Source of the DNA: Gonapodya sp. JEL0774
Taxonomy: Eukaryota > Monoblepharomycota > Monoblepharidomycetes > Monoblepharidales > Gonapodyaceae
Reading direction: 5' to 3'
Length of the DNA stretch: 64,000 nucleotides
Assembly: GCA_027604505.1 (NCBI GenBank)
Contig: JADIIX010000005.1
Coordinates: 248,001 to 312,000 of the forward strand
Under the pieces are notes generated by a model. That model did no database searches and was not told where the DNA came from. It worked only from the letters and a program-made list of their open reading frames with translations. The first letter of the stretch is position 1, and each line of letters begins with the position of its first letter. Of the stretch, positions 12,405 through 25,228 are shown in pieces. The position numbers and the translations under genes were made by a program.

Positions 12405-15400
12405 TCACAATATATACATGAAACCCTTTTCTCTCCAGTGATCGACAAGCTTGGTGAAGAGACGTGGCAAACGCTTATCTTCCTCCTTTGTTGTTTTGCT
12501 CATTGTCCAGCCCATGAATTGAAATTGTGCAACCTCGATGGGGTCAGTCGCTTTCGACAATTTTGCAAACTGTGATCTGGCTGACGTAACCGCAGAACTG
12601 ACCTCTGCGCTTGTGCTCTTCTCTGTCAGTGGGTAGCACAAATCATTTTCGGCCGTTCGCATAACCGTCAACCTAGATTGCCAATTGTGAACGCAACAAA
12701 GAATGATCGTTTTGGGTTGCGGGTCCGACTCTGCACTGGGTGACCCTCGAAAAAGCACCACGAACTGTAAGCGGGTGGGATGGGACTCGGCATGAACCGC
12801 TGAGCTCCCTTCTTTGCCAACCCAATCTGGAGCACCGGGAGGCACGGTGAGTGGAAACTCAAACTTGGTGAGTGATTGGCTATCTGTCGAAGAATGTGAA
12901 CCGTTCAAACTCATCTTTGCGACGTGACAAAGGAAATTGATAAATGAGAAAGTCCCAAACAATTTATCAAGATTGGAACGCCACATGCCCGATTGGCACT
13001 CACTTTTCGCTCTGAACACACGAGAGTAGCGACGTCCACTATGACATCGCTATGCGTCGCAGCGAGATTAGCGAGGGACAAGATTTGCGGTTGAACATCG
13101 GGCAGATTCTCCAGCTGGATCACCGAAGAACCGAAAGATTATTCTTGAGAAATAGAAGTCAATCGATCTCCCCATGCTTTCTTCATACCATTCGTGAAAC
13201 ATGAATGCCAAGATCCGTTAAATATGTTCCCAAGTCTTGCCAGGATGTCAGCGGTTTCGGGTCTTGGGTTGTCACGGTTGCTTCATCTGTTAAATATACT
13301 TTGTAAATACCGGGGCAATCAAATACGCGACCTGACCCTCATCACCTTGAGCTGTGAAAACAGCCCTCCAAGCCATTCCGGAACTCGAATCCAAAGAGAT
13401 GCCGCAGCTCACCACGGGACCTGTGAACTCCAAGGAAAGTGTATCGATCTTGACGACAACTTTCAAATTCTCAGGTGTCACAATTGCATCACTGCTCGAG
13501 GAGGGGCTCGGAAGAATGTTGGAATCCGCTCCATTGCTTCGACGAACAGATGGAAGTCGCTCTTGCACAGTCAAGGAAGTTTGAAAATGTCGAACGGTTT
13601 CCAAAGCTGAAAACATCTTTTCCAGTAGCTTTAGAGTTCGAGGAAGAATCGAGAGAGGAACAACAACGCCGAAGGGGAGCGGTAGAATTGACGAGGAAGT
13701 TGCAGTGCTAGCATCTGGACTCATTAGCAAGGTCTCTGCGATCAACCTCAAATTGGGAAGCCTAGACGTAGGTCGCTGAGGTGGATGCGCCTTCGTCCAC
13801 GGGGTACCGAAGGCTGTGTCCAGAACCGCTCCTACTCTCTCCGACAGGATGACAACATCTGCTGCGAAATCTCCAGCCATCGCAGTCAACCGAACATGTT
13901 TGTCAGTGAGGGGTTTGACAGAAAAACTCGAACATATTGCCAGTTGGGTCCCAGGTACAAAGGCGGAGGCGTTGGCGAGCACTTCAAACACACTGAGAGT
14001 CGTACGCAGGTATTTTGCCAGTTCCACAATATTTCGTGAACGATTCAAGGCTGAGCTGATCTGGTCGGCGATGAAAGCATGTGGATTCGTCTGATTTGCA
14101 TGCTCCTCGACACTAAACGCCAGCTCACAGCTGATGTTTTTTGGAGATCGAGCATCTGCCCTCACAAATTCTTTGTACACGTTGCATTTCACCGTACACG
14201 TGTATCGGTAATCACTGTCACATCCACGGTAACGGAATCGCACTTCCCGGACTTCGTAGTGCGTGAGTTCGAACCCATTTCTTGATAAAATTGAAATGTT
14301 GCGCTGCCACTGAGCTGCAAGATCTGCAATGAAAGCAACATTTGCAATGTTTGACAGGACCCATGGGATGCAGTCGTCAATTTTGTCCATCTGCCACATA
14401 AGAACTCCAGAACGAATCGGCGATTCGGATTCAGAAGATGCCGATAGCGGAGGAAGCCTGCCCAGACGAAGGCGAATAGAAGCAACAACCTTCATTTCGT
14501 TCTGTTGATCGTTTCCTGCGAAAGAAGCGTCAACCGCGCTATACGTGTGAACGTAGAGAGCCTTCAGAGGGAGATTGTCGTCATCTGAACTGGTCAGAGT
14601 CGCTGAATTCACAGCCACAGAGGGTCCTTGACTCCCAAACAGACGGCGTTCTCCACTTCTCCCCCACTGCGGAGGCATGTGGGGATCGCTCAGATCGTGA
14701 GACGAAGCGTCTTCCGGCGTGCATAAAAACTTGAATAGATCCTCTGCTTCGATTTTGATGTTCCAAGCTCCCACAGTGGCAAAAGAAGCACTATCGGAAG
14801 CACCATCGTGAAAATTCGGAGGATAAATCGAGAATCTCAAACGGAGTTTGTGCAACTGGGCCTCAAGTTCACGGAAAGCAATCCTTCTTCTACACAGTCG
14901 CTCGATGCAAAGGAGAATATGTAGTGGAAGCGACCCGTTTGAAGGCACGTATGCGTGATACTGCGTCCCCAATCCAGTCGGGTGAGTTGTTTCCATAGCA
15001 TGCAAAATGGAAGCCAGCTCGGGTGCTGAAATAACCAAGCCAGGGTTGGCTGTCAATATGTCAACCAAATGCGAAGTTTCAAGCACAGCAATTCCGCTGT
15101 CATCATTGTGAGAGCCCAGCCGAGGTCGTTTCGCTGTTGCGTCATGCGATTCGCTCGTGGTTCTTTTTCTCTTCTTCTCATGTTCACTGCCTTTCCCTGA
15201 ACCATTGAGCTCGTCCTCTTGTGTTTCAATGATCTCAGTCTCTACACCATCCCCGTCTTCTTCTCCATCCTTGTGCCACTTTGTCGCCAGCAAAACTTGC
15301 TCCAATTCATAAATGTCGATACGCTCTCCAAAGGAAAACTCAACATCATCACTGATTGGACCATCTGGCTCCGCGTACGGTGTATGCGTCAGATTGATTG

Positions 15401-18143
15401 GGCGGACACTTAACAACCACGCTTCATAATTGAATGCGACAGACGACGACAGAGCAGAACCTGGAGAATATACCAACGCATCAAACCAAGCAACCTTAAT
15501 CGCGAGATACCAACTGGGACGTGCAGGGAATTGGAGGTAGATGATGTTTTCAAGGGGAGATGAAGCAGAATACTCCCATTCCCTAGCAAAATCGCCAGTG
15601 TGATGGGAGCTGAATATAGGCTCGTGCGATTGAAGAAAAGCTAGAGATTCGCTGCTGAGTTGTAGTCGACGTTGTGGTCGCAGGCCGAGGTAAGTTCCCA
15701 GGCTCTCTATCCCATCGAGCATCGTCTGTAGGAGAGCAATTAATATCTTTAAAATTGCAGTTACAAACGTTCTCCCCCACCTCACATCCAAGCTTATGAA
15801 GCGCAACCACGATAGGATCGTCAAGGACTTTAAATCCGTCTTCTACAATGGTCAGGTCACTGACCGACGCTTCATTCAATACTTTGGTAAGGGTCGCCAT
15901 ACGTGACGAACTTCGGCTGCCACTGGTGAACGTTGAACTCATCGAGGGAGGTGCAACCGATACACGGCCAGTTCCTACGTCAACTGATATCCTAACTGCT
16001 TTTCCGTGAGCGTAGGTAACTACCAGCGCTTCCATATTTCCAACAAGTACGACAGGAAACTGAGCCTCTTCAAGCAATGTTCGCAAGCGACTAATGAATA
16101 TTTTGCAAGCTCCGCGAGCGGCATCCGTGATGAGCGACTCGAGTGACAGATTAGATGAGTCTACGTCGAAATCAGATGTGATAGACGGATCCGCTGCTGT
16201 TGTGTCGTCTAAAGAACTTGTTTGCTTGCCACGGAAAGTAGTCACGTAAGCCCTCACTGAAAGGAATGAGTCATACCTCGTCGTACATGGCCCACTTGGG
16301 CAGTCCTGCTCGAGACCCGCTTCAATACCGAGTGACGTACGAATAGAAGGTCTCATCGCTCTTATGACATGTGCATCAAGCTCAAACTCTGCTTCCTCAA
16401 GGAACTTCGGCTCGGCAACGAGGGCAGGCTTGTCCCTTCCGAAAAGATTTTCAGGGCCTGTCGCAGGTGTTGGCTCACCATCTGTGTCCCAGAGGTCTGA
16501 TTCATCGACTAATCGTCGCTTCCCCCGCGGACGGGCACGTGTCGTTGGGCGAACCACCTCATCGTTCGGAATTTTTATTGAAATCTCCAAAACGTTCCGG
16601 CGGCGGGCGACTCTATCACCTGTTGGAAGATCATCTCTCTTGTTACCGCCAAGACCCACAGCGGGACTTTTCCAAAATCGAACACGAAGAACTGGATTAT
16701 CCCACTCATCCATCGCCCGCTCGACCTCAGATTCTTTGAGCCACAGACTCTCAGTAAGCTTTCCGGAAAGCGAATACAGTATCTCCACTTGCTGAATCAA
16801 TGCCAATGTGTGAAGGTAGTCATAAAGTTCCACGAGAGGCCACTTCGTCCTCCGTCTGGGCGAGGCAGGATTAGAAGTCACCTTGAAAGCAGGGTGAGAC
16901 GACTGAAAAAGTCGAAGCTTCTGCAGCTGTCGCTGTTGCGCTGGGGGCAATCGAAATGCACCCGATGAAGTAACTGACCCAACAAAAGATGCATTGTCAG
17001 AGTCCATCAAGTTTGCTTCGTTCTCAGCGATTTGCGCATCCTCCATGATCTGAGCTAGAGCATGGGCGGCATCGATCCGAGCCTGTGCCGATTGCCGGCG
17101 CTCCTCCTTCTGATGCGGGTCCTCCCACACAGTTGCATCTCCCTTTCTCCCCACGAGTAGCACAACATCCAAAACCCGCCAGCCCCACACCACACGGTCC
17201 TGGTCGCTTTCACTTGGGGGTGTGTGCAGCGCCGGTCCTGTACCGACAATCGGTGTGTTGTGCTTGTCCCGAGGATGGACACTCAGAGTCACCTCAAATT
17301 CGCCGTCCACTTTGAACTTTGCCTTCCCCTCCTCGATTCCTAGGTAGCCCTTTCGCAATCGTGATGGGACAAGCTCAGAGAAAGCAAGCATGGTCGAAAG
17401 AGTGTCTTCCAAGAGATTTAACGCAGCCCGCCGCTCCTCTTCACTGGGCACCTGGGGTTGGAATCGCCGAATCTCCTCCTGCACAACCGTTGGAAACCGT
17501 GCATATGTACCTTTGGTCAGCATTTCTATAGCGGTAGCGAGATCGTAGTTCGGCTCCCTGTACAGAGAATACGACCATCGTTCACAAACCTATTGCACGC
17601 GCCACCAACAAGGCATTCCAACTCACCGCATTCCACGCCCCTGAATTTCTTTTTCTGCCAGAATGAACGTATTCCAGTCTGCCAGTAAGGACTGTGTATC
17701 GAGGTATTTAGAAATATCAAGAAGCGTGTTGGTCGGTTCTGAATACTTCTTGCACCATCGCACAATGACCAAAATCTTCGTGAACTGTTGACGAGTTGCC
17801 ACAACGAAACGGTACAGCTCCTTCTTGCGATCCATGTCAGATTTGGAAGGAAGACTTCGACCCAGCCGCCAGCCAGCCCATTGAATTGAATTGCTGTAAA
17901 CGTGATCAAAACTGGAAGCTTCTGACCCATTAAAACTCACGTTTCAATCAATGTCCGTAGCTCCGAATTCGTCTTATGGATCAGCCTCGACAGAAGTTCC
18001 TTCAGTCCGACAGTTTCATGAACAAATGGGGGTACACGTGAGGGAGAGCTGGTGCCATCAAAAGCTGCACTGCTGTTTGAGCCATTGTGCAGAGGCAGAT
18101 TGATGTTTGACGTTTCCCCATCGGTGTTCTCGTTCCCGTCCAT
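12405..18143 (-). CDS. MED14: Mediator tail/scaffold subunit 14
   Basis: MED14 (yeast Rgr1) is the backbone that links the head, middle and tail of the Mediator complex of RNA polymerase II. The ATG at 18143 starts MDGNENTDGE. The conserved N-terminal domain follows: HETVGLKELLSRLIHKTNSELR, then MDRKKELYRFVVATRQQFTKI, VIVRWCKK, LDISKYLDTQ and FILAEKEIQG. Further on, VELYDYLHTLALIQQVEILY matches the family. The remainder is a long, weakly conserved helical and beta region typical of MED14. An intron at about 15725-15780 (gtggggg at the donor, ctacag at the acceptor) joins HKLGCE to TMLDGIESLG. The product is roughly 1,700-1,800 residues, longer than yeast Rgr1 (1,082). The last exon, ending at 12405, has no recognised domain, so its membership rests on continuity of splicing. 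Confidence 0.85.
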
Positions 18144-18360
18144 CAAGGCCCAAATGTTTTAGCCCCAAACCGAGCCTGACAGAGGGACGAGGGGTCAATT
18201 CGGCCACCTTTTCTTGACAAAGTGGGGAGGGCAACTTGTCAAACTGCGAAACCAAGCAGGTTGCGAGTAAAGTCGTGTATAATATGTAACGAGCCGAAAT
18301 TTATTATCACATCACCGGATTTCTCATTCACTTCATTACACAATAAAATGTTCTCGAATT

Positions 18361-21300
18361 TTATTCACTGCGGGGTTTAAGCTTTTGAGTTTCCTTTGAC
18401 AGCCACTCATATCCCAAGCTGCCCTGTTCCAGGAGAGGAGAAATCTTCCGCCAAACCTCATCATGATAGTTATTCACCCACGCAACTTCCTCCGCATTCA
18501 ACAATGCAGCATCCATTAACTTGGTCTGAATTGGAACCATGGTCACATGCTCAAAACCAAGGTATCCCCGGTCTCCAAAGTTATTGGGAGTTCCAGCGTC
18601 TCGAACAAGCAGAACGTTTTCGATGCGGATACCAAACTTTCCGTCAGCATAGTAACCCGGCTCTGTAGGAAGCAATAAAAAAGCCATCCAAAATCCAAAA
18701 TAGATGAGTCCAAAATTGACTCCCATAATCACCATTGGTTATTGTCATTCCAGCTACCATTCCAACATCGTTCAGGTTTATCCTCGTGCCAATTCCATGT
18801 GGACCTTCGTGTACATTCAAGAAGCTCCCGACACCGTGGCCTGTCCCATGGCGGTAGTCAAGGCCCACCTGCCACAAAGACCGTCTTGCGATCGAGTCGA
18901 GAACATATCCAGTCGTTCCTTTTGGGAAGACAGTCATATCGAGGGCAATGTGACCTTTCAAAACCCGAGTGAAAGCGTCCTTTTCCTCCGCTGTTGGGGT
19001 ACCGAAGTGCATTGTTCGAGTTGTGTCTGTTGTACCATCCCTAGACAGGCACTTACGAATGTCAACGACGATATGAAGGACCACAAACCTCACACATGTT
19101 CACCTGTATTGACCTCCAGAGTCCAGAAGATATATTTGTTCCGCCTTAACAACCTCACAATCATCCTTTTGTGGAGAGTAGTGGATGATAGCGGCATTGG
19201 GGCCCGTAGATGAAATTGTGTCAAATGAAAGTCCGACAAAGTCAGACTGTTGTCGTCGATATCCCTCCAGAACTTGGGCTGCCTCCCATTCCGTAAGTGC
19301 GGTATTTTTGTTGACTGTCAGCTCGTGTTCGAGCCAAGCGATGAAGTTACACTGATGCGAAATACGAGATCATATGTACCCTAAGGAACCCGGTGAAACG
19401 ACATAGATTCTGACGGAAAAGATGGCTCACCAACGCGGCTCCATCCCTCAGGTGACACTGTCTGAATCCTTCCAATTCAGTCGAGTTCTTGATAGCTTTT
19501 GCCATGGTCACAGGCAAGCGGGAATCTTCCACTAGTTTCTACGACGATAAGCACACGTCGTCTAAAGCTCACTTTCTAGACTTACAAGCAGGGATTCACG
19601 AGCGAATGAACTCACATCATTGCCCAGTGCAGTCATTAGCGCGTAGTTGCATCTCCCGTCCATCCATACTTTTGAGGTTTTCGGCTTGGAACTTTGCGCT
19701 TCTACGGGAGCCTCGCTTGATTTCGACTGCGCGGCAGCGAGGTTTCCGCCCAGCGCGTGGACGTCAGCATAAATGGCGTCGTACGGACGGATAGTGACAT
19801 GAGATAGGCGCGAAACAACCTTAATGCAAGACAAAATACGGAGTTTGAGGAGAAGGATACCGATTTATATCGAGCACTTCGAAAAGTGAGTGGTTGGTAT
19901 CTCTTTACCTCGGGAGAGATTTTGCCCTGGTCTACGTAGAGATACACATTGTCCAATTCAACCAGTGCGAACGAGAAGAACACGGGGTTGTAGGATATAT
20001 CAGCGCCTCGGAGGTTGAAGAGCCCTTAGAATACAACATGTGGTCGGTGTGCAGTGAAGGGGTATCAATCCACATTCCTCAAATACAACAAACTAATAAA
20101 CTCACATGCAATCTCATCCAAAGCAGTCACCACTAACGCTACGACACCCTTTTTGGCCATTTCGTCCCTTGTGTCCTTGATCTTGTCCTCGGAGGACTTC
20201 CCTAACAGTTTGGCACATGTTCTTCAACCAACCTCCCAAGATTGCTCCTTGACACTTAAAACCCCAATTCACCGGTGTATTTGAGTTCGAGCGCTACAAC
20301 GGGCTCCTTTGGCCTGGCAGGCCTGTCTTTCCACACCTTGTCCACCAGATTTTCCTCTAGAGGTGCCAGTTCGATTGTAGTAGCCTCGACATCACGCAAG
20401 GCATCACGGAGGGCTTTGACGCCGGAGGACGAAACAAGTTTAGGGTCGAAGCCGATACGAGATTTGGGGAGGAGGTTCTGAGGGAAGTGCGGACGGCCCG
20501 TGAGATAATCTCAAAATATGGCGGTGGCTCATAATAGATCTCAAAGAATTCACTTTCGCGAGCCACTCCTCCTTTGTGGGCACATCGGGGATTCCAGACT
20601 TCATGAGGGTCCAGTTGGAGTCAAGTTGTTGGGATGCTTGGAGGAAGTACCTGCCGTCAGTCCAAAGGAGTGCGAGAGTCGAAGTGACGACGGCAGTTCC
20701 TGAAGTGATGGCGGTCGGAAGGTATTGTAGTGTATGGATTCAGGATCATGTGAGATAAAAGATGCGACGGATGTGCAGAGAACTTTCAAATGTGACAGTA
20801 TATGTTAAGCTTCTATCCTGCGACATTCAAATCTCCATTTTAAAGCGTTGCATTGCTGAGGCGAGCTTCTGCTTCAGCAGAGCAAACCCCGCTGAACCCT
20901 GATTTAACCTATGCTTGTATTGCGTGGTTCCAACTCACCGGCGGATCCAGTAAAGCCAGAAATCCACGAGCGACGTTTGTCGCAGTCCGCGATGTATTCA
21001 CTCTTCGAAGGTGAGATTACATCGGATTATGACAATGTGTTTTCGATTGGTTGAAACAGAAACAACGCCAGCACAAGAGACGAGTGGCAGAACCAAGGGA
21101 TGAATTAATCTCAAATTAATGGAAATTTCGCAGCCACGGAGTTCTCTGGAAGCTCGATATCCGTAGACGACAGTGTGTCAAGGGGAGATGTTACGATCGC
21201 TGTCACATATGTTCCTGTTCTTCCAGTGTCCTACGTCATACCCAGCTATTTATCTTAAGTATTTCCAATCTGTTTTCGATCCAAACCAAATGGGCTCAAA

Positions 21301-21465
21301 CGTGTCGGTTGAACCCACCTGGTGTGGATCCTCTGTAGGGATAATGTACGCAGAGACCGCGTGCTCCTTCATTACTTGTCGGAGGCTCTCGAGGCGCGCT
21401 GACGTGTCGACAGGTCCAGCCATAAGTGGCTTCACCACGGTATCATTCGCTTGAGCGGCCGGCAT
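18361..21465 (-). CDS. Xaa-Pro aminopeptidase (aminopeptidase P, M24B)
   Basis: This dimetal peptidase removes the N-terminal residue from peptides with proline at position two. The N-terminal creatinase-like domain has [25 protein letters not shown], then [22 protein letters not shown]. The catalytic pita-bread domain carries the metal ligands: the Asp pair in [12 protein letters not shown], His in [19 protein letters not shown], and Glu in [17 protein letters not shown]. The C terminus has [15 protein letters not shown] and [10 protein letters not shown]. The first in-frame ATG is 21465 ([10 protein letters not shown]); no mitochondrial leader with an ATG precedes it, so the enzyme is probably cytosolic. 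The first intron (21003-21318) is long for this genome, about 316 bases. The gene lies downstream of MED14's promoter side in tandem and is divergent from PAH. Confidence 0.92.
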
Positions 21466-21897
21466 CGATCGGAAGGTAGCAACGGTTGTGACAAGGAAAC
21501 AACAGGCAGAAGGAGGTACTACAGCGCGGGTGGACGCAAACAAGCAAAGTTCGCGCACAGAACGTGCCGCGTATGAGAAAATTGGGGAAGGAGCCACCGC
21601 GTTTGTGTGAGTACGAGTATCGGGCGGGGGTTGGTTGGGCCATCAACATCACCCTAAAATTCAATGCGGTCTGAATAGATATTTTTACATGATTGAAACG
21701 TACACTACTACGTGATTGGGAAATTGGTTTCATGTGAACAGTGCGAAACTGATTCCCCCAGGAGGGACTAACAACAAAAGGCACCGGATGATCGGTTGCA
21801 AGGACAGTCGGACACCTGCTTTATTAGCCCTGAAGGGGGCAGAAATTGGTTCATACCCAGTATCAACACTGTGTATACTCATTCGCCGTCAATCAAA
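21466..21897. promoter_or_regulatory. Divergent intergenic region, Xaa-Pro aminopeptidase / PAH
   Basis: This is a 432-base gap between two divergent starts and must hold both promoters. Codons just upstream of 21465 read on open (SYAARSVRELCLFASTR in frame) but begin only with a GTG at 21597, so I do not extend the aminopeptidase. No specific operator could be identified. Confidence 0.4.
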
Positions 21898-24376
21898 ATG
21901 CTCACTCGCGCTCTGCTCAAGCGCCCTCTCCACATTTCACCGGCGGCCGCTGTTTCCACACATGTTCTCGCTACTCCCCCATGTCGCATCCCCTATCGCT
22001 ACGATGCAAAACTCTCCATCCGCTCCATCCAAAGTCATACTTTTACTCGTGAGAAATCGACCCACCCAATCGATGGATCCAGCTTTCGTGGGAAGCAGAG
22101 CTCTTTTGTGAGGAGAATGGCGACTACAGCTGCCGGTGCGACGACTGGAATTACCAACACCGCTGAAGGAGAGCAAGGGAGTCAAAATACTACAATCTAC
22201 GTGTGTTTCCGGTAGAGCCTCTCGGAAAGAAATTTTTGCTCTTGTTGTTGATGTTTCGCCTCAACACGACTTCATCTCCATCTTTACATGTCCCCCACGT
22301 GATCGTCGTCCACCCAGTTCACGATTGCTGACAGTTTGTATCCGACTAAACTCACTAGTTGTTGATAAAGCGTTCGGGAACTTACCACAAAATACTTGAA
22401 TCTCAATCAGGGGTTGGAGCTCTGGAAGAGGTGCTTGCGCGCCTAGCAGACGTGGAGGTCTCCCTCACCTCCATAGAATCACGACCAGGCAAGGACGCAG
22501 GCTTGTACGACTTCTTGTAAGTCATGACGTTGAACACCAGTGGTGGATTATGTTAGTGCGCCAGCTTCGGTTCACGATTAAGCGCACAATAGTATCGACT
22601 TCCTGGCCACAGGTGACAGCCAAGTCGCGCAAGTCGTTTCTGGCCTCGCCAAACATGTTCGAGAGATTCGGGTAGTGTCTACGGGTGGCGGCAGTACACC
22701 GGATGACCTCGTCAAGCAGCGCCAGAGTGCATGGTATCCACGGAAGAAAAAGGATTTAGATCTGTTTGCGGAGAGGGTCATGAGCTATGGGGCGGAGTTG
22801 GATGCTGATCGTGAGTTTTTTGTTCGCTGCTGAATGACCGCGCGACAAGCGTAACCGTAATCCTGCGTACGCGGGTAACGTTCCTAACCTGCTAATAGAC
22901 CCCGGGTTCACCGACTCTGCTTACCGCGACCGTCGCGCCGCCATCACTCAACTTGCACGCTCTTACCGTAGTGGACAGCCTCTCCCCCGTATTGATTACA
23001 CACCAGGGGAAGTCGCGACGTGGGGACAAGTCTATCGCAAGCTCGAGGCTATGCAGGGAGACAAAGCATGCCGAGAATATCAACATATCAAGCCGTTGCT
23101 GGTAGCAAATTGCGGATACGGGTAAATGATTTGGAGTTGATTTGAAGAGGTCGATTGGGGAGTCGAAGATATATTATCTCGTTATTCCGACTTTTGCAGA
23201 CCGGACAACATTCCCCAGATGGCGGATATTTCTCGCTTTCTCAAAGGTATATTGGCTTCATTCTTTGCAATATCATCTCCTCCGACAACTGCACCTCTCC
23301 ACCGTATTGGCGCAAACCACATAGAATGCACTGGATTCACCCTCCGACCTGTCATGGGCCTCCTTTCATCCCGGGACTTCCTAAACGCTCTGGCATTCCG
23401 CGTCTTTTTCTCGACTCAGTACGTCAGACATGCGTCGAGCCCGTTCGTGAGTGGACTTGGGCTGCATGAAGTCACAACCCGCGGGAAACGCGGAGATATT
23501 TCTGAATGCATAATCTCAATTCCTTGGTTTGATTTTCAAGTATACTCCAGAGCCCGATATATGCCACGAATATCTGGGTCACGTACCATTGTTCGCGGAT
23601 CCTGATTTTGCTGACTTTGTGCGTTCTGAGTGTTTTGTTTAACTCTACCTTGATCATAGCTGTAACTTCACTTATTCACCTCACGTCTCGTGACATACAG
23701 TCCCAAGAAATTGGCCTCGCATCCTTGGGGGCTAGTGAAGATGATCTGAAGAAGTTGGCAACTATCTATTGGTTTACTGTCGAGTTTGGTGCGTGTGGCG
23801 TTGCTCGAGAACCGCACTCCTAATTTGTGTTGGTTAAGTGTATCGTTTTTGCCACTTGAGGTCTGACCAAGCAGGGCAACGGTGTCCGAGCTTACGGTGC
23901 TGGTTTGCTTTCCTCGTTTGGGGAGCTCGAATATTGCTTGTCGGACAAACCCACACTACACCGTTTTGACCCAGAAAAGGCGGCAATACAAGAGTACCGT
24001 AAGTGCATCCGGCAATGTCATAAGAAGCGAAGACCCACCACAACACGAACATGTCACTCTTGGTTTGGGTCTAGCGATCACCGAGTATCAGCCTGTGTAC
24101 TTTGTCGCCGACTCTTTCAAAGTGATGAAAGAGCAGGTGCGAAGCTACGCCAATAGACTTTCACGGCCATTCTCGCTGCGATACAATGCATACACGGTGA
24201 GTAAAATTGCCAGATGTTTGTTTTTATGACGTGCTCCGAATGATTGAGAGGCTTCTGTGATTGACATTTTATAGGAAACAATTGAAGTTCTTGATGAGAA
24301 GGAGGGCTTGATAAGATACTGCAACAATATTAGGGGGGATTTGTCGAGGCTCGCTGAAGCAATTGAGTACATCTGA
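21898..24376 (+). CDS. PAH: Phenylalanine 4-hydroxylase (aromatic amino acid hydroxylase)
   Basis: This enzyme converts phenylalanine to tyrosine using iron, oxygen and a tetrahydropterin. The order of parts is as follows. A basic, Ser/Thr-rich leader ([19 protein letters not shown]) comes first. An ACT regulatory domain follows ([25 protein letters not shown]). Then comes the catalytic domain: [52 protein letters not shown] and the iron-ligand motif [12 protein letters not shown] near 23560 with both His present. The third ligand Glu lies in IYWFTVEFG, and the end has [16 protein letters not shown]. The leader lacks acidic residues and resembles a mitochondrial presequence. A second in-frame ATG at 22117 ([11 protein letters not shown]) would remove it. 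The exon joining between the leader and the ACT domain (22200-22410) is not resolved. There are many short introns. Confidence 0.93.
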
Positions 24377-24599
24377 TGAAAATTAGGTGGAACTTTATTC
24401 TGTTCTTTAGTCCATATTTGACACGGCCAATATTATTCGATCGGGCTGACTCTACTTCAAAACCATAATCGGGGATATTGTGAGCAAAGCTAGGACGACT
24501 GGAAACAATCGCAAGAAGTAAGTAAATCTCCCCGAAAGGTTGTCAAACTGATGTGCGTGTAGTTCAGTGAGGCAGTGGGAAAGGTATAGTGTTCTTTGC

Positions 24600-25218
24600 C
24601 CTTGGACTTGGGTTTCAAAAATAGAGCCAATTCTCCCTTTTTGGAATAGCCATAACGGGGAGCTTCATTATTGAGTTGAAATCCGTTTCGTCCATGGCCA
24701 TCCAAGTTCCCAAGGGAAGAGACATGTGTGTTCCTGAAATTTAAAAATCTTCAATTTCGTTTTCTCTCCCAGTTGCCTCAAAAGTAACATCATCTGAGAG
24801 CTTTTTCCTGGTGATATCATTTCTCCTGAGAATGTTGCTGATAGTCTACTGTCAAAAGCAAAAGTGTCGGAAACCCATCGAGCTGCATCAATTGTCGTCG
24901 TGAGGGATCAGTCATCATTCACTGGCAAATTTGAAGCTCCGAGTCCACAGTAAACTTCTGCTTTCGGTCTCGTGACCTTCTAGTGTGTGATTTGCGAACA
25001 TCTACAATTATGATCGATCGGCGTATGGTCCTCGAAGAGACACCGCCGAACGTCTCCGGGGCAACCGCGACGGAACTTTGCCCCTCTTGCCTCAATATCT
25101 TCAATGCCCGAAGTCGCTGATTGGTGTATTCCGTGTTGTGAATCCGCAGCAAGGCCTGAAGCAGTGACCACAGCTCACGAGGATCAATACGATAGATTTG
25201 CCTCACCGACTCCTCCAT
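24600..25218 (-). CDS. Unrecognised putative gene, minus strand
   Basis: A candidate multi-exon gene divergent from UBL5. The first part reads MEESVRQIYRIDPRELWSLL from an ATG at 25218, followed by QALLRIHNTEYTNQRLRALK. This is helical and looks like real protein. Earlier in-frame ATGs (25230) would overlap the UBL5 start codon. A possible next exon, near 24895-24735, follows a cag acceptor (gatgcag) and reads RWVSDTFAFDSRLSATFSG. The two pieces could be joined by an intron of under 100 bases, but the phase is uncertain and the 3' end is not defined. I recognise no domain. It could also be noise. Confidence 0.3.
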
Positions 25219-25228
25219 CAACACCGAC

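Noticed and set aside
21466-21597. N-terminal mitochondrial-like extension of the Xaa-Pro aminopeptidase
   Set aside because: The open frame upstream of 21465 starts with GTG and has no ATG, so it cannot be supported.
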